Assembly: GCA_040755535.1 (NCBI GenBank)
Contig: JBFMAV010000009.1
Location: 31,605 to 95,604, forward strand
From: Aquabacter sp040755535
GTDB lineage: Bacteria; Pseudomonadota; Alphaproteobacteria; Rhizobiales; Xanthobacteraceae
Direction: 5' to 3'
Length of the DNA: 64,000 bases
Positions 9,226 through 15,553 of the stretch are shown piece after piece (position 1 is the first letter of the stretch; every line of letters starts with the position of its first letter). Both the position numbers and the translations under genes were made by a program. The notes under the pieces were generated by a model. The model searched no databases and was not told where the DNA came from. It worked only from the letters and a program-made list of their open reading frames with translations.

Positions 9226-9289
9226 GGCCCCATTGCGTCCAACCGCCTGCGCCCGCAAGACTGTCCGAGATTCGACGGACGGAGGGACC

Positions 9290-9637
9290 ATGGCGGACGC
9301 ACAGACCATCAGTTTCGCGGATTTCGAGAAGGTGGACATCCGCGTCGGCACCATCCTGTCCGCCGAGCCCTTCCCCGAGGCGCGCAAGCCTGCCTTCAAG
9401 CTGCGCATCGACTTTGGCCCCGAAATCGGCGTGAAGAAATCCTCCGCCCAGATCACCGTGCATTACACGGCCGAGGCGCTGGTGGGCCGGCAGGTGGCGG
9501 CGGTGGTGAATTTCCCCCCCCGCCAGATCGGCCCCTTCATGTCGGAAGTGCTCACCCTGGGCTTCCCGGACGCGGAAGGCGCCGTGGTGCTGATCGGGCC
9601 GAGCGGGACGGTGCCGAACGGGGGGAAGGTGTTTTGA
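9290..9637 (+). CDS. csaA: tRNA-binding protein CsaA
   Basis: One-domain OB-fold tRNA-binding protein of the CsaA/Trbp111 type, 115 residues, described in other bacteria as having chaperone and secretion-related activity. Conserved segments are FEKVDIRVGTI, EARKPAFKLRIDFG, KKSSAQIT and NFPPRQIGPFMSEVLTLGF. Start chosen at ATG 9290 behind GGAGGGACC; the upstream in-frame ATG at 9233 is not conserved. A strong hairpin at 9639-9660 follows the stop at once. It shares orientation with moaA but has no obvious functional tie to it. Confidence 0.9.
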   Translation: MADAQTISFADFEKVDIRVGTILSAEPFPEARKPAFKLRIDFGPEIGVKKSSAQITVHYTAEALVGRQVAAVVNFPPRQIGPFMSEVLTLGFPDAEGAVVLIGPSGTVPNGGKVF

Positions 9638-9638
9638 G

Positions 9639-9660
9639 GGAGCGGCCCTTGGGCCGCTCC
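9639..9660. terminator. Bidirectional hairpin between csaA and the DUF6968 gene
   Basis: Perfect 10-bp inverted repeat GGAGCGGCCC-TT-GGGCCGCTCC starting 2 nt after the csaA stop codon and ending 2 nt before the stop codon of the convergent minus-strand gene. There is no good T-tract on either strand, so it is a probable rather than a classical intrinsic terminator. Confidence 0.6.
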
Positions 9661-9662
9661 GG

Positions 9663-9998
9663 TTACAGATATTCCGCGTCTTGGCCGATGAGCAGGTCGC
9701 GCAAATTATGGGGCACCGGGAAGCCATAGCCCGCCCAGCTCTCGTCCAGCGGCAGGATCTGACCGTTTTTGTGATAGTCGCTCGTATAAAGTTCAGCCCC
9801 AATCATCCCGAAGGCGCCAAGCAAAGCCTGGATTGCATCTTGCCCGCCGGCGCGGTTTTGGCGCGGGCGATCGGGCCAATCCACCTCATAACGGCAGAAC
9901 CAGTGCCCCTCTGGCTGCCGTTCAGGAGCGAACACACGGATTTCCACGGACAAAATCTGATCATCGATTTTGAAATTCAGTCTTCTGTTCGCGATCAT
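9663..9998 (-). CDS. DUF6968-family protein, paralogue A (possible immunity protein)
   Basis: 111 residues, no signal peptide or membrane segment. Clearly homologous to the next upstream gene (10213-10542): both share CRYE-x-DWP, an MIGA-x-LYTSDYH-x-NGQ segment, and a W-x-GYGFPVP-x-NLRD-x-LIG-x-DA end. I recognise the pattern as DUF6968, whose function is unknown. The start at 9998 has an AAGGTGA ribosome-binding site. The gene lies downstream of the twin-cysteine protein on the same strand, and the duplicated small-gene arrangement resembles immunity genes behind an effector; that role is inference. A repeat at 10113-10136 separates the two paralogues. Confidence 0.7.
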   Translation of the reverse strand: MIANRRLNFKIDDQILSVEIRVFAPERQPEGHWFCRYEVDWPDRPRQNRAGGQDAIQALLGAFGMIGAELYTSDYHKNGQILPLDESWAGYGFPVPHNLRDLLIGQDAEYL

Positions 9999-10112
9999 GG
10001 GTCACCTTCAAAAGAAGAAGGGCGCAAGCGGCTTACCGGTACAAATGGACAGTCTCGATAGGGCGGAGGCTGTTCTGAGGGTGGCCGCCCTCCTTTGCGG
10101 AACCGGGTAAAG

Positions 10113-10136
10113 CCCTCTCCCGCGTGCGGGAGAGGG
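10113..10136. repeat. CCCTCTCCCGC palindromic repeat, copy 2
   Basis: Perfect 11-bp inverted repeat, CCCTCTCCCGC and GCGGGAGAGGG around GT. It matches the imperfect copy at 3585-3610. It lies in the 214-bp gap between the two DUF6968 paralogues, which otherwise shows no gene. Confidence 0.7.
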
Positions 10137-10212
10137 ATGGGCAGCTGGTGAGGCGCGTAGGATGAACAACAACGCGGCGGCGACTTTTAGAAGAAGAATT
10201 GACTCGGAAGCG

Positions 10213-10542
10213 TTATAAAAAGCGAGCATCTTCTCCGATTAAAGCATCGCGCAGATTGTAAGGGACCGGGAAGCCATATCCGGTCCACCCGTCGCCAAGC
10301 GATTGAAGCTGTCCGTTGCGGTGGTAATCGCTCGTATAGAGATCGGCACCAATCATCTGGAGCGCAGAAATCAGGGCCTGCACGCCGTCGCATCCCGCAG
10401 CATCCATGGTCTGCCGCCCTTCAGGCCAGTCGATCTCATAGCGACACATCCAGCATCCCTCGCTCTCGCGCGGCTGAAAAATGCGGATATCCATGACCAA
10501 TATGGATGCTCTTGTTTTGATCTTGAGGCATCTATTTAACAT
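10213..10542 (-). CDS. DUF6968-family protein, paralogue B (possible immunity protein)
   Basis: 109-residue soluble protein, paralogous to the gene at 9663-9998 along its whole length, with best conservation in CRYEIDWP, MIGADLYTSDYH and YGFPVPYNLRD. It starts 9 nt after the stop of the twin-cysteine gene, so the two are almost certainly one transcript. Its ribosome-binding site is weak, which fits translational coupling. Function unknown; an immunity or antitoxin role is inferred only from position and duplication. Confidence 0.7.
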   Translation of the reverse strand: MLNRCLKIKTRASILVMDIRIFQPRESEGCWMCRYEIDWPEGRQTMDAAGCDGVQALISALQMIGADLYTSDYHRNGQLQSLGDGWTGYGFPVPYNLRDALIGEDARFL

Positions 10543-10551
10543 TCGAAACCC

Positions 10552-10974
10552 TCAATAGTTCAAGGGGGGAATAGGATGACCATTAAGACAAGCGACGTAT
10601 CTGACGGTTGCTTGACCATAACAAGATCCCAAACCAACCATTCGGCATTGAAATACGTCGGCACGGTATTGAGCCTCACAGCGCGCTACAGTTGCAAGAC
10701 TTGCTCTTCTTACAGCAACACGAAGAGGCTCAGAGGTCACCTTACTGCCTTGTGAAGCTGGCCTTTCTCGATCACCACTGCGCAATCCAGCGGAGATGGG
10801 CAGACCAATACGACTCCACTCCCCCCCTTGCGGAGACCCGGCAGGGACACGTGGCTGATTGGGATTATAATCCTTATTAAAATAGTCGGCTTTGATCAGA
10901 TCAAACTGACGCCGCAGCAGTCGAAAATCTCTGTATAAGGAATGCCACTCATCCGTATCGTTGACTTTTCGCAT
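10552..10974 (-). CDS. Small twin-CX10C protein with NPNQPRVPAG motif (putative effector)
   Basis: 140 residues. Residues 37-53 hold NPNQPRVPAGSPQGGEW, a short motif I know from alphaproteobacterial proteins of toxin-like or phage-head-associated architecture, usually ahead of a variable C-terminal domain. The C-terminal part has exactly four cysteines spaced C-x10-C-x7-C-x10-C (RCEAQYRADVFQC…CYGQATVRYVAC), suggesting a disulfide-linked helical hairpin. There is no signal peptide. It has an excellent AGGAGGAG ribosome-binding site and a consensus promoter (11001-11029). Base composition is visibly AT-richer than the surroundings. I cannot name an activity. Confidence 0.6.
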   Translation of the reverse strand: MRKVNDTDEWHSLYRDFRLLRRQFDLIKADYFNKDYNPNQPRVPAGSPQGGEWSRIGLPISAGLRSGDRERPASQGSKVTSEPLRVAVRRASLATVARCEAQYRADVFQCRMVGLGSCYGQATVRYVACLNGHPIPPLNY

Positions 10975-11000
10975 ATGATACTCCTCCTAAAATCCAAAGA

Positions 11001-11029
11001 ATGATATAGGAAAATTATCATAATTTCAA
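11001..11029 (-). promoter_or_regulatory. Sigma-70 promoter for the twin-cysteine / DUF6968 operon
   Basis: On the minus strand TTGAAA (11024-11029) and TATCAT (11001-11006) are separated by 17 nt, within an AT-rich stretch. The likely transcript start is near 10994, followed by AGGAGGAG and the ATG at 10974. It is unusually close to consensus for this GC-rich window. Confidence 0.6.
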
Positions 11030-11092
11030 CCAGCGGAAGGTGAACGCGCGCGCGATTCGGCCGTGCCGACTGCATGCCCACCCCCACAGCAA

Positions 11093-11122
11093 AACGCGCG
11101 CCCAGCTTACTGGACGCGCGTT
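11093..11122 (-). terminator. Terminator hairpin downstream of yebC
   Basis: 13-bp inverted repeat with one mismatch (AACGCGCGCCCAG / CTGGACGCGCGTT, loop CTTA), followed on the minus strand by TT. It starts 33 nt after the yebC stop codon and separates yebC from the accessory patch. Confidence 0.6.
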
Positions 11123-11155
11123 GATTGCACAGCGGGAAGAGGCGTGAAAACCGCC

Positions 11156-11902
11156 TCACGCACTCATCTTGGCGACCATGGCTTCCGACATCTCGAAATT
11201 GGCGACCACATTCTGCACGTCGTCATTGTCTTCGAGGTTTTCGATGAGGCGCAGCAGCTTTTCGGCGGTCTCGTCGTCCACCGCCACGCTGTTCTGGGGG
11301 CGCCAGACCAGGCGGGCCTTGGAGGGTTCGCCGAACTTGGTTTCCAGCGCCTTCTGCACCTCGGCCAGGGCATCGGCCGCGCAGACGATCTCGTGGCCGT
11401 CCTCGGAGGAGGAGACGTCGTCCGCGCCGGCATCGATGGCGGCTTCCATCATGGCGTCGTCGCTCGCCTTGGCGGCGGGATATTCGATGAGGCCCACGCG
11501 GTCGAACATGAAGGAGACCGCGCCGGTTTCCGCCAGATTGCCGCCCGACTTGGTGAAATAGGAGCGCACCTCGCCCGCCGTGCGGTTGCGGTTGTCGGTC
11601 AGCGCCTCGACGATGACGGCGACGCCGCCCGGGCCATAGCCCTCATAGCGGATCTCTTCGTAATTCTCCGCATCGCCCCCGGCCGCCTTCTTGATGGCGC
11701 GCTCGATATTGTCCTTGGGCATGTTTTCCGCGCGGGCCGCGAGGATGGCGGCGCGCAGGCGCGGGTTCATGTTGGGGTCCGGCAGGCCCATCTTGGCCGA
11801 GACGGTGATTTCGCGCGCCAGCTTCGAGAACAGCTTGGAGCGCATCGCGTCCTGCCGCCCCTTGCGGTGCATGATGTTCTTGAACTGTGAATGTCCGGCC
11901 AT
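11156..11902 (-). CDS. yebC: YebC/PmpR-family protein
   Basis: 248 residues, the standard length, starting MAGHSQFKNIMHRKGRQD, which fixes the start at 11902 although a frame continues upstream. The family has been described as DNA-binding regulators and as ribosome-associated factors that help translate proline-rich stretches. Conserved blocks are FSKLAREITVSAKMG, NPRLRAAI, AKGDNME-like (ARAENMPKDNIERAIKKA) and YEGYGPGGVA. Single gene with its own terminator. Confidence 0.95.
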   Translation of the reverse strand: MAGHSQFKNIMHRKGRQDAMRSKLFSKLAREITVSAKMGLPDPNMNPRLRAAILAARAENMPKDNIERAIKKAAGGDAENYEEIRYEGYGPGGVAVIVEALTDNRNRTAGEVRSYFTKSGGNLAETGAVSFMFDRVGLIEYPAAKASDDAMMEAAIDAGADDVSSSEDGHEIVCAADALAEVQKALETKFGEPSKARLVWRPQNSVAVDDETAEKLLRLIENLEDNDDVQNVVANFEMSEAMVAKMSA

Positions 11903-12076
11903 GGGACGCCTCCGGCTTCTTGGTTTGCGGCCCCGCGCGCCACTCGGGGCGGCGCAGCACGGACCGGGATCGTGTTGTGATGGCGCCTTATAGGTCGGCA
12001 AAGCGCCAAAGGGCAAGGAAGGGCAGGCATCGTCGTCAAGCGGCATGCCAAAGCGAGGGCATTTTCCTTTGCCGAG

Positions 12077-12171
12077 CGTCATGCCCGGACTTGATCTGGG
12101 CATCCACGCCTTTTCCCCAAGCGCGGACAGTCGGAGCCCCGTGGATGGCCGGGTCAAGCCCGGCCATGACG
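12077..12171. repeat. CGTCATGCCCGG double-hairpin repeat
   Basis: Two hairpins, ATGCCCGGA-CTTGA-TCTGGGCAT and ATGGCCGGG-TCAAG-CCCGGCCAT, bounded by CGTCATG at the left and CATGACG at the right, so the whole unit is also an inverted repeat. This is a REP-like element widespread in Hyphomicrobiales genomes. Confidence 0.75.
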
Positions 12172-12185
12172 TGTCGATCGAACCT

Positions 12186-12221
12186 AGAGCATTTCCGAGC
12201 GAAGCGGGGACCAGGTTCGCG
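12186..12221. repeat. AGAGCATTTCCGAGCGAAG dispersed element
   Basis: Begins AGAGCATTTCCGAGCGAAG and ends in AGGTTCGCG. I recognise it as a degenerate copy of a short intergenic repeat common in Rhizobiales. Only one copy is visible in this window, so the family call rests on memory. Confidence 0.45.
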
Positions 12222-12239
12222 AAAGCCGATGGCCTGCCC

Positions 12240-13064
12240 TCACCCTTCCCAGAAAGCGGGCCGCGCCTCGGAGAGCGAGCCGCCGAGCCGCACGGGGGCG
12301 ACCTTGAGCGCGCGCCCCGTCCGGTCGCAGCTTTCCACGGCGAGGCCCGACAGGCTGGCGGGGCCGGAGGCCGGCTCGAAGCGGGAGGAGCCGATCTTGC
12401 GGGTGAAGCGACGGATGGGCTCTTCCTTGTCCATGCCGATCACCCCGTCATAGCAGCCGCACATGCCCACATCTGTCATGAAGGCGGTGCCGCCGGACAG
12501 GATGCGGTGGTCGGCGGTGGGCACATGGGTATGGGTGCCAAGCACGAGCGTCGCCCGCCCGTCGCAATAATGGCCGAAGGCCTGTTTCTCGCTGGTGGTC
12601 TCGGCGTGGAAATCCACGATCACCGCGTCCGCCTGGTGGCCCAGGTCCGCGCCCTCCAGGCAGCGGTCCACCGCTGCGAAGGGATCGTCCAGCGGGTCCA
12701 TGAAGGTGCGCCCCATGATATTGGCCACCACCACGCGGGCATCGTTTTTCGCGGTCACCATGGCGACGCCCTTGCCCGGCGTGCCGGCCGGAAAATTGGC
12801 GGGGCGCACGAGCCGGTCCACGCGCTCGATGAAGACCAGGGCCTCGCGCTGGTCGAAGGCGTGGTTGCCGAGCGTCACCGCGTCCGCGCCGGCGGCGATG
12901 AATTCCTCATAGATGGCCTCGGTGATGCCGAAGCCGCCGGCCGCGTTCTCGCCGTTCACCACCGCGAGATCGAGCCGCCATTGCCGGACAAGGCCCGGAA
13001 GAAGGGCCGTCACCGCCTCGCGCCCGGGGCGCCCCACCACGTCACCAAGAAACAGAATGCGCAT
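12240..13064 (-). CDS. TIGR00282-family metallophosphoesterase (YmdB-like)
   Basis: 274-residue phosphoesterase of the YmdB group, which hydrolyses cyclic nucleotides and affects RNA turnover in Bacillus. All metal-site motifs are visible: GDVVGRPGR at the N-terminus, VNGENAAGG, GNHAFD, DFHAETTSEK and GTHTHVPTAD. The start is ATG 13064 (MRILFLGDVVG), 2 nt after the stop codon of ygfA, which places both in one minus-strand operon; a start at 13079 would overlap ygfA and add nonconserved residues. Confidence 0.9.
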   Translation of the reverse strand: MRILFLGDVVGRPGREAVTALLPGLVRQWRLDLAVVNGENAAGGFGITEAIYEEFIAAGADAVTLGNHAFDQREALVFIERVDRLVRPANFPAGTPGKGVAMVTAKNDARVVVANIMGRTFMDPLDDPFAAVDRCLEGADLGHQADAVIVDFHAETTSEKQAFGHYCDGRATLVLGTHTHVPTADHRILSGGTAFMTDVGMCGCYDGVIGMDKEEPIRRFTRKIGSSRFEPASGPASLSGLAVESCDRTGRALKVAPVRLGGSLSEARPAFWEG

Positions 13065-13066
13065 GT

Positions 13067-13675
13067 TTAGCCGCCGCACAGAAAGGCTGCGGTCTCTGTT
13101 ATCATCCCGTCCACCCTCTCGTCATGGGGCTCGGCGGGAACATCTTCCACCTCCTGGCAGGAAAAGCCGTAGCCGAAGGCGCGCACCGCCTTGTGCGCCC
13201 TCAGCAGCGCCAGCGTGCGGTCGTAAAATCCCGCGCCATAGCCGATGCGGTAGCCCTGCCGGTCGAAGGCCGCGAAGGGCACGATGAGGTCGTCGGGCTC
13301 GCAGACCGGCGCCTCCGGGCCGGGGGTGGGGATGCGGAACGGGCCTTGCGGCTCCAAGGGATCGCCGGGGCGCCAGAGGCGGAAGGCGAGCGGCGCCTCG
13401 CGCGCCACCACCACAGGGAGCGCCACCTCCACGCCTGCCGACCAGAGCAACGCTGCCAGCGGCGCGGTGTCGATCTCATCACGGAAGGGCGCGAACAGGG
13501 AGACGATGCGGCCCGCCTGAGGCGCCAGCAGGAGCGGCGCCTGCGCGGCGGCGACGCTGGATGCGGCGGCGCGTGCCTGCTCGCCCATGGCCGCGCGGCG
13601 CGCCAGGGCCACCTGGCGCAGCAGCGCCTTGCGGTGCTGAAGCGTGGCCGGATCGGTCAGGGTGGGGTGCGGCAT
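13067..13675 (-). CDS. ygfA: 5-formyltetrahydrofolate cyclo-ligase
   Basis: Converts 5-formyl-THF to 5,10-methenyl-THF with ATP. The 202-residue protein has the family pattern: Lys/Arg-rich N-terminal helix (HRKALLRQVALARR), the central LPVV block, and GYRIGYGAGFYDRTL near the C-terminus. Its position directly downstream of 6S RNA is conserved across proteobacteria and supports both calls. It is followed by the YmdB-like gene with a 2-nt gap. Confidence 0.92.
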   Translation of the reverse strand: MPHPTLTDPATLQHRKALLRQVALARRAAMGEQARAAASSVAAAQAPLLLAPQAGRIVSLFAPFRDEIDTAPLAALLWSAGVEVALPVVVAREAPLAFRLWRPGDPLEPQGPFRIPTPGPEAPVCEPDDLIVPFAAFDRQGYRIGYGAGFYDRTLALLRAHKAVRAFGYGFSCQEVEDVPAEPHDERVDGMITETAAFLCGG

Positions 13676-13737
13676 GAACCAGCCGGCACCGAGCCGGAGC
13701 GAAGAGGGCCGGAAAGAAGGAGCGGAGCCGCGAAAGC

Positions 13738-13862
13738 CGTCGGACGTCGATCCCGGGAAACCTACACAGTAGGTGGGCGCCGTATGTCCAAGCCCACGGG
13801 CAAGGTCAGGTACAGCTCCCTTAAGGATCGATAAGGCCCCGGGGAAAAGTGTCCTAACGCAC
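13738..13862 (-). ncRNA. ssrS: 6S RNA
   Basis: Regulatory RNA that mimics an open promoter and binds sigma-70 RNA polymerase. It lies between zapA and ygfA, its conserved location. Read on the minus strand, the closing stem pairs GGAC with GTCC (13851-13854 / 13742-13745) and CCCGGG with CCCGGG (13838-13843 / 13752-13757). The side-bubble hairpin ACCTAC-TGT-GTAGGT spans 13760-13774 and is preceded by GGCGCCC, an alphaproteobacterial 6S hallmark. The tip is GCCC-GT-GGGC (13792-13801). Exact ends are uncertain by roughly 20 nt or more. Confidence 0.8.
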
Positions 13863-13944
13863 CCCGCAGCCCCGCTTCATCCCAATGTAGTGCCTGGAGG
13901 GGCGTTGCGCCAGTGGCGCGGCGCGGGAGATCTGTGGGCGACCT

Positions 13945-14328
13945 TCAGCCCATGCCCACGACGCGCGCGGCCGGCGGGGCGATCTCGCGGGCCAGCTTCT
14001 CCAGCTTTTCGGCCGCCTCGTCGATGGTGCGGGCCACCGCCTCCTCGCTCGCCTCGATGCGGGCGAGGGCGGAGGCGCGGGCGTCGCGCTGGCCGTCGAG
14101 GTCGCTCTCCAGGGCGCGGATGCGGGCGCGGGCCTCGAACAATTCATCGGCGATGGTGACGGCGGCCATGACGGTGAGGCGCTGGTCGCCGATCTCGCCG
14201 AAGGCGGTGCGCAACTGGCTGATGCGCGCGTCCACGTCGCGGGCGAGGCGGATGAGATGTTCTTCCTGGCCCTCGTCGCAGGCCATCCGATATTGGCGGC
14301 CCGCAATGGTGACGCTGACCTGCGCCAT
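13945..14328 (-). CDS. zapA: Cell division protein ZapA
   Basis: Small FtsZ-ring-associated protein that promotes protofilament bundling at midcell. 127 residues: N-terminal globular part (VSVTIAGRQYRMACDEGQEEHL) and a long C-terminal coiled coil from about residue 65. ATG 14328 is chosen because family similarity begins at MAQVSVTIAG. It follows the DUF4164 gene by 1 nt, so the two are cotranscribed, and the 6S RNA gene comes next. Confidence 0.9.
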   Translation of the reverse strand: MAQVSVTIAGRQYRMACDEGQEEHLIRLARDVDARISQLRTAFGEIGDQRLTVMAAVTIADELFEARARIRALESDLDGQRDARASALARIEASEEAVARTIDEAAEKLEKLAREIAPPAARVVGMG

Positions 14329-14329
14329 C

Positions 14330-14632
14330 TCAGCCGCCGTGGGTCGCGAGCACGTCGCGGATCGTGCCCATGGCCACATCCAGGCGGCGCGTCACCTCCT
14401 GGCTCACATCGCCGAGGTCGCGCACCCGCGCACAGGCCGCGTCCAGTTCCTGGGCGAGGCGCGCGCGGTCGTTGCCCATGGCGTGAAGCTGGGCGAGCAG
14501 GGCTTCCTGCTGGCGGTCCATCTCGCGCCGCCGCTCCACCGCCGCGCCGAGCGCGTCGAGGGCCGCGCCGAGGCGCTGGGTGGCGAGCTCGATGGGGCTG
14601 AGATCCGGCGGGCGTTGCTTCACGGCATACAT
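14330..14632 (-). CDS. DUF4164 coiled-coil protein
   Basis: 100 residues, almost entirely a predicted coiled coil (heptads through ATQRLGAALDALGAAVERRREM and LDAACARVRDLGDVSQEVTRRL). DUF4164 proteins sit directly ahead of zapA in many Rhizobiales, and here the stop codon is separated from the zapA start by one base. A role in division with ZapA is inferred from this linkage; no activity is known to me. Confidence 0.8.
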   Translation of the reverse strand: MYAVKQRPPDLSPIELATQRLGAALDALGAAVERRREMDRQQEALLAQLHAMGNDRARLAQELDAACARVRDLGDVSQEVTRRLDVAMGTIRDVLATHGG

Positions 14633-14784
14633 GCAAAGGAGTTTAACTGAGTCGGCGCGAAAACCACCAACGCGTTCCCACTTGTTAACGTAAATCCGTC
14701 ATGTCTGACACTGCGGGGAACCTTTTGCGGAACGCCGTGCTCCCGGCGCCGCGCCGGGCAATGGGGAAAACGGGGAACGGGGCG

Positions 14785-15357
14785 ATGACACAGGGATTTG
14801 GTCCACCGGGACGGCGCCGGCTGCTGGCGCTGGGCGCCGTCATGATCGCGGCGGGCGCGGCAGCCGCATGGCCCGCTTTCGCCCAGTCGAACCCACCCGC
14901 GACAGCCGCCAAGCCCGCCCCCTCCGCCAAGCCCGCGAAGCCGGCCGCCGAGACCATCGGCCCCGAGGCGCTGGTGCGCTCGCTTTACCGGCATTATCTG
15001 GAAACCTCGCCCGAGACCTATGTCGCCTTCGACTATACCAATCCGGAAATCGCCAAGTCCTATTTCGACCCGGCGCTCACGAAATTGCTGGTGGCGGACG
15101 GCAAGCGCGAGCAGTCCCGGCTGGATTTCGACCCGTTCGTGAACGGCCAGGAATTCGAGATCAAGGCGGTGGATTACGAAACCCGCAACACCTCTGCCAA
15201 AGAGGCCATGGTCACGGCCCGCTTCACCAATTTCGACCAGGACACGCTGGTCATCTACAAGCTGGTGCGCACGCCCGCCGGCTGGCGCATAGCGGACGTG
15301 CTGTGGGCGGGGGGCGGCAACAGCCTGAAGAAACTGCTGTCCGCGCCGGGGGCTTGA
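14785..15357 (+). CDS. Secreted DUF3828-domain protein
   Basis: 190 residues from the ATG at 14785, which follows ACGGGG and places a signal sequence at the very N-terminus (GRRRLLALGAVMIAAGAAAAW, cleavage probably after AFA). An Ala/Pro/Lys linker follows, then a DUF3828-type domain with Y-x-NPEIAKSYFDPAL, LDFDPFVNGQEFEI and a C-terminal LVRTPAGWRIADVLW, reminiscent of the NTF2-like fold. Function unknown, probably periplasmic. The frame extends to an ATG at 14701, which would bury the signal peptide. Confidence 0.75.
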   Translation: MTQGFGPPGRRRLLALGAVMIAAGAAAAWPAFAQSNPPATAAKPAPSAKPAKPAAETIGPEALVRSLYRHYLETSPETYVAFDYTNPEIAKSYFDPALTKLLVADGKREQSRLDFDPFVNGQEFEIKAVDYETRNTSAKEAMVTARFTNFDQDTLVIYKLVRTPAGWRIADVLWAGGGNSLKKLLSAPGA

Positions 15358-15441
15358 TTCCATTGACTCCGTCGCCCCTGCGCGACGATGGGGCGCGGCG
15401 CGTGTGGGGGCGGGGCACTTGACGTTCGGACAATGCTGGGT

Positions 15442-15469
15442 TTGACAGCCGGCGCGGCACTGTTATCAC
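15442..15469 (+). promoter_or_regulatory. Probable tkt promoter
   Basis: TTGACA (15442-15447) and TATCAC (15464-15469) are 16 nt apart, about 85 nt upstream of the tkt start. The -35 box is a perfect sigma-70 match. It would drive tkt and perhaps the gap-pgk genes behind it. Confidence 0.5.
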
Positions 15470-15553
15470 TGCCGCCGCCTGGGCTGAAGCTTGCGCGCCA
15501 GCCTCGGCTTTGGTCCGGAACGGGCGCCATCCGGCGCCGGAGACACGCCCCGC

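Larger units (their letters stand above)
11903..12239. other. 337-bp intergenic stretch with two repeat elements
   Basis: Lies between the yebC start and the stop codon of the upstream phosphoesterase gene. The yebC promoter must lie in the left part, although I cannot place it with confidence. The right part is filled with a double-hairpin repeat (12077-12171) and a second dispersed element (12186-12221). No coding capacity is evident. Confidence 0.5.
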
